This document shows, piece after piece, positions 1 to 6,500 of a stretch of 14,715 nt of DNA (positions are counted from its first letter, which is position 1; every line of letters begins with the position of its first letter). Below the pieces are notes generated by a model that saw only the letters and a list, made by a program, of their open reading frames with translations, did not search any database and had not been told where the DNA came from. The translations under genes and the position numbers were made by a program. Origin of the DNA: Candidatus Komeilibacteria bacterium RIFCSPLOWO2_02_FULL_48_11 (GTDB lineage Bacteria > Patescibacteriota > Patescibacteriia > UBA2169); the NCBI GenBank assembly GCA_001818435.1, contig MHKO01000041.1:1-14715 (forward strand). The letters are read 5' to 3'.

Positions 1-930
1 CACTTCTTTGGCAGTGTGGTGGTGCCGGATGAACACTACCTCAACATGCTCGTAACTGCACTTGAGAAACCAGTATAGGAGCACAAAGAAGCGTTTGGCC
101 ATCTCTTTTTCCCACTCGCCCATGCTGCCGGACACGTCCATTAAACAGAACATTACTGCTTGATGGACCGGAATGGGCACCCGTTCATGGCGCCGGTAGC
201 GCGCGTCCAGGGGGTCTAAAAACGGAATCGCATCCAGCTTGCGCTGGACAACGTCAAGCTCGTCCTGAAGTTGAACTAGACGTTCCCTGATGCGTTCAAT
301 ATCAGCACCGGTCGCGCCGGCCAGTTCGCGCTCAAGGTTCTCGCGCTCTTCTTCGAGCTCCCGCTTTTGACGCTGAAAGCGCAGCCGGTGAAGCGCCCAA
401 CGCCGGGCCTTGGAAAACCGCAAAGTTCTCACTAAATCCAACTGGCTGTGCGGCCCTTCCCGAGCAAACCCGGCTCGTTTGAGCCAAAACTCCTCTTCGC
501 CGCGCAAGGCGCGCTTGACCAAATTCGGAAGCTCCAGTCCGTCAAAAAAGATGTCTTGATACTCCTCGGTAGTGAGCACGAACTGAAAATCATCTTCCCC
601 CTCGCCGTCAGGAGCGCCCTTCTTCCCAGCTCCGGAGCCGGCTGGCGGACGCGGAATCGTGTCTCTGGCAACAAATTCCTTATTGCCAGGAGCCACGAAC
701 TCCCGTTGGCCGCCCGGGCCGTGCTGAAACACGGGCTCGTCTGTTTTGCCAGTCCTGACCCGCACCTCTTTCTCATCCCTGGAAACAACATCCCCAATCT
801 TCCCTTCCTGAATGCGCTTACGCACCGCCTCCTGCATCGCCGCCCGATGACGGCGCATGAACCGCTGCCGGTTGTCGGTGCTCTTGCCGCTGCCCTGCGC
901 CCGCCGGTCAATAATCCTGGTCTGCATCAT
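1..930 (-). CDS. yeaH: YeaH/YhbH family (DUF444) protein, 3' part missing
   Basis: The first 310 codons of a YeaH/YhbH (DUF444) protein; the C-terminus lies beyond the window edge (E. coli YeaH is about 427 residues). The N-terminus carries the family's IIDRR and NRQRFMRRHRA segments, then FQHGPGGQREF and PGNKEF, an acidic Gly-rich linker, the helical RALRGEEEFWLKRAG stretch and a coiled-coil-like Glu/Arg region (about 185-240). A von Willebrand A-type core follows with MFCLMDVSGSMG, whose DxSGS metal site is at 266-270. YeaH is the partner encoded beside the PrkA/YeaG kinase, and prkA lies directly upstream here. Two tandem ATGs exist (930 and 927). An AGGAG motif sits 3 nt from the first and 6 nt from the second, so 927 may be the true start. 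SpoVR/YcgB, often third in this cluster, could lie past the left edge. Family assignment is firm; molecular function is poorly known. Confidence 0.93.
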   Translation of the reverse strand, partial: MMQTRIIDRRAQGSGKSTDNRQRFMRRHRAAMQEAVRKRIQEGKIGDVVSRDEKEVRVRTGKTDEPVFQHGPGGQREFVAPGNKEFVARDTIPRPPAGSGAGKKGAPDGEGEDDFQFVLTTEEYQDIFFDGLELPNLVKRALRGEEEFWLKRAGFAREGPHSQLDLVRTLRFSKARRWALHRLRFQRQKRELEEERENLERELAGATGADIERIRERLVQLQDELDVVQRKLDAIPFLDPLDARYRRHERVPIPVHQAVMFCLMDVSGSMGEWEKEMAKRFFVLLYWFLKCSYEHVEVVFIRHHHTAKEV

Positions 931-952
931 GCGCTCCTCTCTCAAATCTAGT

Positions 953-992
953 GAAAAAAAGGTGTGCAGAGAGAGGTTGCCCTCTGCACACC
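953..992 (-). terminator. Intrinsic terminator between prkA and yeaH
   Basis: On the minus strand a perfect 11-bp stem (982-992 pairing with 961-971) with a 10-nt loop is followed at once by seven Ts (960-954). It starts 8 bases past the prkA stop and ends 23 bases before the yeaH start. It should terminate or attenuate transcripts leaving prkA and so lower yeaH relative to prkA. Confidence 0.85.
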
Positions 993-999
993 GCAAACC

Positions 1000-2940
1000 T
1001 TAAGATGATTTCTGTATGCGCTGGAACCAGTCCACCAACAGGCGAACCTGGTTCTCGGTGTAGCCGCGAGTCACCATCCTATTGACAAACTCGTCATGCT
1101 TCTTCTGGTCCTCCGTGGACCCCTTTTTGGTGAAAGATATCACCGGCAAGAGTTCCTCGGTGCCGGAAAATATTCGATTTTCAATGACCTCACGGAGCTT
1201 CTCATAGCTCGTCCATTTAGGACTCTCTCCCCGGTGGTCAGCGCGCCAGCGGAGCACGAAGTTGACAATTTCGTTGCGGAAGTCCTTGAGGTTGGTTACT
1301 CCCGCGGGCTTCTCAATCTTTTCAAGCTCCTGGTTCAGCGCCTCGCGGTCGAACATCTCCCCGGTATCAGGGTCCCGGTAATCCTGGTTGCGGGTCCAGA
1401 AGTCCGCATACTGGAAGTAATGGTCAAACATGTTCTGACCATACTCTCCATACGACTCTAAAAAAGCAGTCTGAATCTCCTTGCGGATAAACTTGAGAAA
1501 TTCCCCGGACAGATGATCTTTCACAAAAGCCAAAAATTCCTTCTCGCGCTTGTGCTGCAGCTGCATGATTTCCTGCTGCAGCACGTACATCAGGTGCACT
1601 GGATTGGCAGCCACCTCCTGGGTGCCAAAGTTGAATGTCTTTGAAAGCACCTTAAAACCAAACCGTGTGGACATGCCCATCATACCCTCATCAACTCCCG
1701 CATCATCCCGGTACTCTTGGATAGCCTTGGCCTTGGGATCCACATCCTTTAAATTTTCTCCATCATAGGCCCGCATTTTGGAGAACACATTGGACTTGGG
1801 TCCCGGGTCCTTGAGGCGCGTGAGCACCAAGAACTGCGCCAGCAGGCGCAAGGTCTGGGGAGCGCAGGGTGCGTCCGCCAGGGCGCTGTTGCGGATAAGC
1901 TTGCGGTAGATTTCCTCTTCCTCGGTTGCCCGCAAGCAGTAAGGCACTTTGATGGTGTTGACCCGGTCAATAAAGGCCTCGTTGCGTTTATTGTTCCGGA
2001 ACTCCTCCCACTCGGATTCGTTGGAGTGGGCCAGGACAATGCCCTCAAACGGGATAGCGCCCAAGGCCTCGGTCCCCTTGTAATTGCCCTCCTGGGTCGC
2101 GGTCAAGAGCGGATTTAAGGTCTTGATGGGCGCCTTAAACATCTCCACAAATTCCATGATGCCGCGGTGGCCACGCCCAAACCCGCCAGTAAAACTGTAG
2201 GTGTCCGGGTCGTCCTGCGAAAAACGTTCCAGCAGGCGCAGGTCAACCTTGCCCACCAAGGACGAAATGTCCTGGTTGTTCTCATCTCCGGGCTCGGTTT
2301 TGGAAACAGCCACTTGGTTGAGGATGGAAGGGTAGAGCTTGACCACCTTAAACCGCGTGATGTCTCCGGCGAACTCGCGCAGGCGCTTCCCGGCCCAGGG
2401 CGACATGGTCGATGGCACGCGCCGCGCCGGAATGCCAAATGTTTTTTCCAGCCGCGCGCGCTGGAACTGATTGGCAAAAAGTCCCAACGGCGACTCGTGA
2501 ATCGGAGACCCCTGGAGCGCATAGAACGGCTCCTGTTCCATAAGCTCTTTGAGCCGTTCGGCGAGCGAGGACTTTCCCCCGCCCACTGGCCCGAGCAGGT
2601 ACAGAATCTGCTTGGCCTCTTCCAGACCCTGGGCCGCATGGCGCAGGAAAGCGACTATCCTGTCAATAGTGTCTTCCATTCCATAAAACCGCTGAAACGC
2701 CTGGGGGTAGGTGCGAATGACGCGGTTGGAGAAGATACGGCTCAAGCGCTCATTGGCACTCGTGTCCAAGAGCACTGGTTCGCCGATGGCCTTGAGTAGG
2801 CGCTCGTGCGGCGAGGCGTACGCGGCTGAATCTCTTTTACATAGTTCCAAATACTCGCGCACGCTCACTTCCTCTTGCTGATCCCGGTCATAAATCTCTT
2901 TGAACCAGCCCAGCACAGCAGCATCTGTCGTTGCTTCCAT
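1000..2940 (-). CDS. prkA: PrkA/YeaG family serine protein kinase (AAA+ domain)
   Basis: A 646-residue protein, close to the usual length of PrkA/YeaG. The N-terminal AAA-like domain has a clear Walker A motif GPVGGGKSS at 117-125. The family block follows: FVEMFKAPIKTLNPLLTATQEGNY, then GIVLAHSNESEWEEF and NEAFIDRVNTIKVPYCLR. The C-terminal half is the helical PrkA domain. Family knowledge: PrkA/YeaG is a cytoplasmic Ser/Thr protein kinase acting in stress, starvation or sporulation with YeaH/YhbH; an AAA+ protease activity has also been reported for the Bacillus protein. The start is well supported by an AGGAGGTG ribosome-binding site just upstream. yeaH follows after a terminator hairpin, and a long structured leader precedes the gene. 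No missing motif was noticed. Confidence 0.96.
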   Translation of the reverse strand: MEATTDAAVLGWFKEIYDRDQQEEVSVREYLELCKRDSAAYASPHERLLKAIGEPVLLDTSANERLSRIFSNRVIRTYPQAFQRFYGMEDTIDRIVAFLRHAAQGLEEAKQILYLLGPVGGGKSSLAERLKELMEQEPFYALQGSPIHESPLGLFANQFQRARLEKTFGIPARRVPSTMSPWAGKRLREFAGDITRFKVVKLYPSILNQVAVSKTEPGDENNQDISSLVGKVDLRLLERFSQDDPDTYSFTGGFGRGHRGIMEFVEMFKAPIKTLNPLLTATQEGNYKGTEALGAIPFEGIVLAHSNESEWEEFRNNKRNEAFIDRVNTIKVPYCLRATEEEEIYRKLIRNSALADAPCAPQTLRLLAQFLVLTRLKDPGPKSNVFSKMRAYDGENLKDVDPKAKAIQEYRDDAGVDEGMMGMSTRFGFKVLSKTFNFGTQEVAANPVHLMYVLQQEIMQLQHKREKEFLAFVKDHLSGEFLKFIRKEIQTAFLESYGEYGQNMFDHYFQYADFWTRNQDYRDPDTGEMFDREALNQELEKIEKPAGVTNLKDFRNEIVNFVLRWRADHRGESPKWTSYEKLREVIENRIFSGTEELLPVISFTKKGSTEDQKKHDEFVNRMVTRGYTENQVRLLVDWFQRIQKSS

Positions 2941-3010
2941 AATCCACCTCCTTTGGGTGAACTGGTGAACAGTCAGTGAAGTGAACTCTCATGTTGTCAA
3001 AGGTCATTCC

Positions 3011-3047
3011 CTCTCATCAATCCACCTCAGACGCGGATTCATGAGAG
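3011..3047 (-). promoter_or_regulatory. Hairpin in prkA 5' leader that duplicates the RBS region
   Basis: Two 13-nt arms (3011-3023 and 3035-3047) pair with one mismatch around an 11-nt loop. Part of the loop and one arm form the 10-mer AATCCACCTC (plus strand, 3019-3028). The same 10-mer occurs exactly at 2941-2950, where its complement is the prkA Shine-Dalgarno/start region. The opposite arm could therefore pair instead with the prkA GGATTATG start region, with one bulged base. A regulatory role is inference. Confidence 0.45.
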
Positions 3048-3065
3048 CGCATGATGATATGCTAC

Positions 3066-3090
3066 AAAAAACCCCAACGCTTGTTTGGGG
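3066..3090 (-). terminator. Intrinsic terminator in the prkA leader
   Basis: On the minus strand CCCCAA (3090-3085) pairs with TTGGGG (3077-3072) around a 7-nt loop, directly followed by six Ts (3071-3066). It lies 125 bases upstream of the prkA start and downstream of the leader promoter, so it either ends a small RNA or attenuates prkA. Confidence 0.8.
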
Positions 3091-3212
3091 CAGATTTGAG
3101 TCTATTTGGCAATACCTACCTACACCGCTACGCCACAACACCAAATCTGCCGGATGTAATGTAAGCCGGGAACATAATAGCGCGCTTGTGGCAGTCAGTG
3201 TTGTGCATAGCT
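3066..3212 (-). ncRNA. Candidate structured leader RNA or small RNA upstream of prkA
   Basis: A minus-strand transcript starting about 7 nt after the -10 box at 3224-3219 and ending at the T-tract at 3066 would be about 147 nt. Visible pairings are: 3198-3205 with 3134-3141 (8 bp, perfect); 3142-3151 with 3089-3098 (10 bp, perfect), whose loop contains the first stem's partner, so the two stems cross as in a pseudoknot; and an alternative 6-bp pairing of 3141-3146 with 3104-3109 that excludes the 10-bp stem. It ends in a standard terminator. I do not recognise it as 6S RNA, tmRNA or a known riboswitch. It could be a cis-acting leader of prkA or an independent small RNA. Confidence 0.45.
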
Positions 3213-3218
3213 ATAATC

Positions 3219-3246
3219 ACTCTACCATGGTTGCTTTATTTGTCAA
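3219..3246 (-). promoter_or_regulatory. Sigma-70-type promoter for the prkA leader/RNA
   Basis: TTGACA (3246-3241) is a consensus -35 box; TAGAGT (3224-3219) follows after 16 nt as the -10. It begins 9 bases past the hepT stop codon. Predicted transcription starts near 3212. Confidence 0.6.
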
Positions 3247-3254
3247 TACACCCC

Positions 3255-3677
3255 TTACCACTTCTCAATATACCGCACCATGGCTTGAAGATATTCCTGA
3301 TAGATTGGCGACAGGGCTTTGGCTGACGAATAAAACCGCTCGTAATCTTCCTCAAAATCGTATTCATGCACCAAGATATTTCGCAGTTTGGCGCTCTTGA
3401 CCAGCGCGGCCGCTATGTTGCTGGTGATGATGCCAAGTTTTTCAATATCATTAAAAGACTGCCGGTAAGTATCCGGAGTTTTGCCGGTCTTGGCAATGAG
3501 AACAGTGGTGTTAATGTCGCTGGCCAATTCCACCATGAGTTGAAAATCCCGTTCCGCGGCCCGAATGACCACCATATCCCCTCGGAACTCAAGTAACGGC
3601 CGGGCTAACAACTGCTCTAGCTCGCGCAAAAGCATTCGCAGTTGCTCAATTTTTTTCAAGATTATCTCTTTAGACAT
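3255..3677 (-). CDS. hepT: HepT-like HEPN ribonuclease toxin (DUF86)
   Basis: A 140-residue HEPN-domain protein of the DUF86/HepT type. The catalytic RX4-6H motif with its following Tyr is intact: RNILVHEY at 99-106 (R99, H104, Y106). Family knowledge: HepT is the RNase toxin of the MNT-HEPN (type VII) toxin-antitoxin pair, silenced when the partner MntA adenylylates the motif Tyr. The start codon overlaps the last 8 bases of the upstream nucleotidyltransferase gene and has no clear Shine-Dalgarno sequence, so translation is probably coupled. Toxicity itself is inferred from the motif and context. Confidence 0.88.
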   Translation of the reverse strand: MSKEIILKKIEQLRMLLRELEQLLARPLLEFRGDMVVIRAAERDFQLMVELASDINTTVLIAKTGKTPDTYRQSFNDIEKLGIITSNIAAALVKSAKLRNILVHEYDFEEDYERFYSSAKALSPIYQEYLQAMVRYIEKW

Positions 3678-4026
3678 GAGCTTGTTTGATTAACGCTTGT
3701 TCCCGCGCCCGGCGGAACTTGGCCGTGTCTTGGTAAATTTTCCAAGCCAATACCCGCCAACGGATGAAATCATCTTTACTGCCGCGCAAAAGCTTGCCGT
3801 GAGTGGAAATCTGCTGCTGCAGCAAGGGCGAAGCGGTCTGTAAATCAATAATATCAATAATATCGTCGGATACTTTGAGTTCCAGGGATAATTCTTGACC
3901 AATATCCGATTTTTCTTGAAGCGATAAAACATGGTCAGCCAAAACCGCCACATCAACATCAGAGCCAGGCCTGGTCTGGCCCGTGGCCTGGGAGCCGAAA
4001 AGTATGATTAAATTTATGCCCTTCAT
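3670..4026 (-). CDS. mntA: MntA-like minimal nucleotidyltransferase antitoxin
   Basis: A 118-residue minimal nucleotidyltransferase. The active-site signature GSx10DxD is complete: G11-S12 in FGSQATG and D23/D25 in SDVDVAVL. The family pairs with HEPN toxins, and hepT follows with an 8-bp overlap in the same direction. Only ten residues precede the GS motif, fewer than is common in MntA proteins. An in-frame stop four codons upstream of the ATG rules out a longer form in this frame. No Shine-Dalgarno sequence is visible; a TAGAAT box lies 9 nt before the ATG, consistent with a very short or absent 5' UTR. Confidence 0.87.
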   Translation of the reverse strand: MKGINLIILFGSQATGQTRPGSDVDVAVLADHVLSLQEKSDIGQELSLELKVSDDIIDIIDLQTASPLLQQQISTHGKLLRGSKDDFIRWRVLAWKIYQDTAKFRRAREQALIKQAHV

Positions 4027-4035
4027 AACATTGTT

Positions 4036-4041
4036 ATTCTA
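4036..4041 (-). promoter_or_regulatory. Possible -10 box immediately upstream of mntA
   Basis: TAGAAT on the minus strand ends 9 nt before the mntA ATG, placing the predicted start of transcription within about 3 nt of the codon. The -35 region is only AT-rich and weak, so confidence is low. Confidence 0.35.
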
Positions 4042-4054
4042 ACAAATTTTGAAC

Positions 4055-4102
4055 AAAAATAAAAGGCCCGCACTCAACACTTCCTTGTGTCAAGATGCGG
4101 GC
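4055..4102 (-). terminator. Intrinsic terminator after the lipoprotein gene
   Basis: Minus-strand stem of GCCCGCA (4102-4096) with TGCGGGC (4072-4066), with an inner ACAC/GTGT helix (4090-4087 with 4080-4077), followed by a U-rich tract (4064-4055). It lies 20 bases past the lipoprotein stop and separates it from mntA. Confidence 0.85.
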
Positions 4103-4122
4103 ACTGTACGACTTCGGTAACC

Positions 4123-6015
4123 TTACATCCGGGTTACCACAAAAGATCGAATCGGGCACCCACCTGCAAGCTTGGCGAGCTTGCCCGCGGAGCTAGCGGG
4201 GCCGTAGAACGAGAGCCAGCCATATGGCCGGTCCTCAATCCCCAAACTTATGAGCTCCTGCTGGACATGGGAGCCAGTCCAAGCGAACGAGAAAGTCGCC
4301 GTACTGCCAGCCACCTCGTCTGCCTTGAGGGCGAGAAACTCTCCATCACTACTCTCAAATACCATTCGTATGTCCGAGGGTATCTGGATGAGAAAAGTGA
4401 TGGCAATCTTCACTGTCTCCCCGCTACGCCCACTTGAAAACACATTGGCATAGCCACTCCGCAGTAAAGCGAAGCTACGATTGAGCTCAATCGGAGGAAA
4501 CAACAACTCCTCGCCCGCGCCGACCACCTGAATAGGTATGCCGGCGACTGCGGGACTAGAGAAAGCTCGTCCCGAGGTCATTCCGACGAGATTCAGATCA
4601 CCCTTGACGAGGTCGATCTGAATAAGTTTTCCCGCCTCGATATCCGGCAGGCCGCCGATGGACTTGGCTGTGGCGCGAAAGAAAACCCGCACCTCCTTTC
4701 CTTTTGGAAAAACGAGGCCACCGCCAAACAATGAATTCCAGTTCATGACGCCACCCGGGGTCATTTGATCGGTCCAGGCATGATTCGTTTCCTGGCCGTC
4801 AACCTGGGTGTACAGATTTGGCACCCACGGACTGACCGCGCCTTTCGGCACCATGAACGGTAATGATATGGCTGTGATATCCTCGCCCACAGCACGAGTG
4901 ATGAAGCTTGCAACCTCGACCTTACCGTCGAGGTAATTTGGAATCTCGTGCTTGGTGAAGGCAGGGTCCACGCGAAACTCAAGCGATCCATGCTCCGCGA
5001 TGTACACCCGTTGTAGATTGCACGGCCCGGCCACCACCTGTTGGCCAGTGACAGTCCCAACGGCCTTTACAGACACGTTGAGTACTCCGTTTGGGTCATT
5101 GTTAATCGCTTGCAAGTCCGCTGACGAGACATTTGAATTTATGTCAGCATAGACATCAAATGTTAATGTTGACCCAGCCGGAGCCATAATGACTGGAACT
5201 GGTCGAAAAACAAACGGGCCTCCGTGAAATGTGCCAATCGTTTGGCCAACTTGGGTTTGGGTCTGAACAAACCTCAAGCTCAGGTTGCGGAATACCCTTC
5301 CCAGGAGCATGTCGTCATCAACATCTCCAGAAACAAGAACTTCGGTAATCCGCACTTCTGCGTTAGCCAGTACCCCAACCATAACAGACCCGAGGCGCAC
5401 GTTGCTTGACCCTGAGACTCCAGTCGGAACAACCTCGTTCCTGTCCGTCATGATCGGGTCTTTATCTATGACAACATGCGGAACAAAGAAAACATCTCCA
5501 GGTATAACACCTGTGATGGGTACACTCTTTTCAACACGAGCATGCCCGTCAATAGGGAGTTCGATGTAGGCTATCTCCCCGCCGTTAATGGGTATGCTCC
5601 CCCATTCCCCGATCTGCTCGCCCCTGACATTACTGGCTCCATTTTTGAATGCCCGGGCAATGTAATAACCAGAGGCGCCGATGCGCCAATACTGGTCATT
5701 ATTGCTCAACGGGTTGATCTGAATCTCAGTAATCCCATCTGGCTTTGTTATTCCGGACCACAGAAAAATCCTTGACTGCCCGGAAACAGACCTTGCCAGC
5801 AAGACCTCAACATCTCCAAGTGGGGCGCCGTCTTTTGTGACAGTCACCACCACTTCAGCGGTGAAGTTACTTACATTATCAGCCACAGCCGCCTTTGCCA
5901 GCGCCTGCGGCTGGCTAAACCCATTCACCGTCGACTCCATCGGGTTCTCACCACCACAGCTGACCAAGAAAATGGCCAGCACGAACGCCGCGAACAACGA
6001 CATAATCCGTCCCAT
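4123..6015 (-). CDS. Secreted lipoprotein with repeated beta-sandwich-like domains
   Basis: A 630-residue exported protein of unknown function. The start at 6015 is chosen because a GGGAGGAAG ribosome-binding site precedes it and the product then opens with a good lipoprotein signal: MGRIM, a hydrophobic stretch, and lipobox LVSC with Cys at 20. The open frame extends 19 codons further upstream, but that adds a non-signal-like sequence. After a short linker, residues about 50-155 look like an Ig/carboxypeptidase-regulatory-like fold (VTVTKDGAPLGDVEVLL). Two related segments follow (about 176-339 and 344-505), each with alternating hydrophobic strands ending in a 'Gly/Lys-x-x-VxF' strand (AGSTLTFDVYAD and KGKEVRVFFRAT). 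A further segment completes the C-terminus. Likely a membrane-anchored cell-surface protein. It has its own promoter and terminator. The last roughly 15 residues (GGCPIRSFVVTRM) look unlike the rest. Confidence 0.8.
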   Translation of the reverse strand: MGRIMSLFAAFVLAIFLVSCGGENPMESTVNGFSQPQALAKAAVADNVSNFTAEVVVTVTKDGAPLGDVEVLLARSVSGQSRIFLWSGITKPDGITEIQINPLSNNDQYWRIGASGYYIARAFKNGASNVRGEQIGEWGSIPINGGEIAYIELPIDGHARVEKSVPITGVIPGDVFFVPHVVIDKDPIMTDRNEVVPTGVSGSSNVRLGSVMVGVLANAEVRITEVLVSGDVDDDMLLGRVFRNLSLRFVQTQTQVGQTIGTFHGGPFVFRPVPVIMAPAGSTLTFDVYADINSNVSSADLQAINNDPNGVLNVSVKAVGTVTGQQVVAGPCNLQRVYIAEHGSLEFRVDPAFTKHEIPNYLDGKVEVASFITRAVGEDITAISLPFMVPKGAVSPWVPNLYTQVDGQETNHAWTDQMTPGGVMNWNSLFGGGLVFPKGKEVRVFFRATAKSIGGLPDIEAGKLIQIDLVKGDLNLVGMTSGRAFSSPAVAGIPIQVVGAGEELLFPPIELNRSFALLRSGYANVFSSGRSGETVKIAITFLIQIPSDIRMVFESSDGEFLALKADEVAGSTATFSFAWTGSHVQQELISLGIEDRPYGWLSFYGPASSAGKLAKLAGGCPIRSFVVTRM

Positions 6016-6019
6016 CTTT

Positions 6020-6075
6020 ACTTCCTCCCATTTTGGAAGTGAAACTGAAAACCATACCACACTCTGTGGCATGGT
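6020..6075 (-). promoter_or_regulatory. Two hairpins in the lipoprotein 5' leader, one touching the RBS
   Basis: An 11-bp stem with a single G-U pair and 3-nt loop lies at 6051-6061/6065-6075. A second stem, ACTTCC/GGAAGT (6035-6040 with 6020-6025), includes the GGAAG part of the Shine-Dalgarno sequence. The second could modulate translation; this is inference. Confidence 0.4.
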
Positions 6076-6126
6076 TGCTGAATTTTCAAAGACAACAAAT
6101 TTTTTTTGCTTTGATTTTAGCTCAAA

Positions 6127-6155
6127 ATCTTACCATAAATAACTAACAATGTCAA
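6127..6155 (-). promoter_or_regulatory. Sigma-70-type promoter for the lipoprotein gene
   Basis: Minus strand: TTGACA (6155-6150), 17-nt spacer, TAAGAT (6132-6127). Predicted start near 6120 gives a leader of roughly 105 nt. It is divergent from the promoter at 6209-6237. Confidence 0.75.
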
Positions 6156-6208
6156 TGAAAACTGCCAATTTTTACCTATTTTTAGCCAAAATTACCCTCT
6201 TATACTCA

Positions 6209-6237
6209 TTGTTTCAAACCAAAAAATGTGCTATACT
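6209..6237 (+). promoter_or_regulatory. Promoter for the DUF6922/AbiEii pair, leaderless type
   Basis: TTGTTT (6209-6214), 17-nt spacer, TATACT (6232-6237). The ATG at 6246 follows the -10 box by only 8 nt, so the transcript should begin at or within a few bases of the start codon. Confidence 0.7.
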
Positions 6238-6245
6238 ACTAATAT

Positions 6246-6500
6246 ATGGCAGCTAAAAAAACCAAAAACAAACCAGTTATCAAGTTCCGCCAAACCCTGT
6301 TCTGGGACGTGGATCCAAAAACCATAGACCCTAAAAAACACGCCCGCTACGTCATTGAACGGATTTTGGATTTTGGCAACACGCCGGAAGTAAAATGGAT
6401 GCGCCGGTACTACTCGCCGCGGCTCATAAAAAACACGCTAAAAAAATCAAGAGTCATTCATAAAAAATCGCGTTCCCTATGGTCACTCATCTTTCGCTAA
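6246..6500 (+). CDS. DUF6922-like small protein, putative antitoxin partner
   Basis: An 84-residue basic protein. Its core, LFWDVDPKTIDPKKHARYVIERILDFGNTPEVKWMRRYY, followed by a KSR-x-L-type tail, matches what I recall of the DUF6922 family, whose genes often sit directly upstream of AbiEii nucleotidyltransferases. That arrangement is present here, with the next gene overlapping by 22 bp. By analogy with AbiEi/AbiEii it may act as the antitoxin or regulator, but it has no recognisable winged-helix AbiEi domain and the role is unproven. It has no Shine-Dalgarno sequence; its -10 box lies 8 nt before the ATG, suggesting a leaderless mRNA. Confidence 0.75.
   Translation: MAAKKTKNKPVIKFRQTLFWDVDPKTIDPKKHARYVIERILDFGNTPEVKWMRRYYSPRLIKNTLKKSRVIHKKSRSLWSLIFR

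Larger units (their letters stand above)
2941..3254 (-). other. Gene-free leader region of prkA
   Basis: This 314-bp stretch has no convincing gene on either strand. In minus-strand order it holds a promoter (3246-3219), a candidate structured RNA ending in an intrinsic terminator (about 3212-3066), a hairpin repeating part of the prkA ribosome-binding region (3047-3011) and the prkA Shine-Dalgarno sequence. The six-codon frame starting ATG AGA GGG just after the hairpin's RBS-like sequence is too short to claim as a leader peptide. Confidence 0.6.

Noticed and set aside
448..951. Long plus-strand open frame opposite yeaH
   Set aside because: It mirrors the codon structure of the well-supported YeaH gene and has no family resemblance or ribosome-binding site.
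3018..3020. Short leader-peptide start before prkA (ATG AGA GGG frame, six codons)
   Set aside because: The RBS-like sequence before it is explained by the duplicated hairpin arm, and six codons are too few to support without conservation data.
3089..3151. tRNA-like or tmRNA-like fold upstream of prkA
   Set aside because: No anticodon arm, T-arm consensus or CCA end can be drawn; only the stems listed for the candidate RNA are supported.
2981..3400. 139-codon open frame on the plus strand
   Set aside because: It runs antisense through the prkA leader, its promoter and terminator, and into the 3' end of hepT; its composition is not protein-like.
6016..6072. Upstream extension of the lipoprotein start by 19 codons
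   Set aside because: It would spoil the signal peptide, lies in a hairpin, and the GGGAGGAAG ribosome-binding site points to the ATG at 6015.
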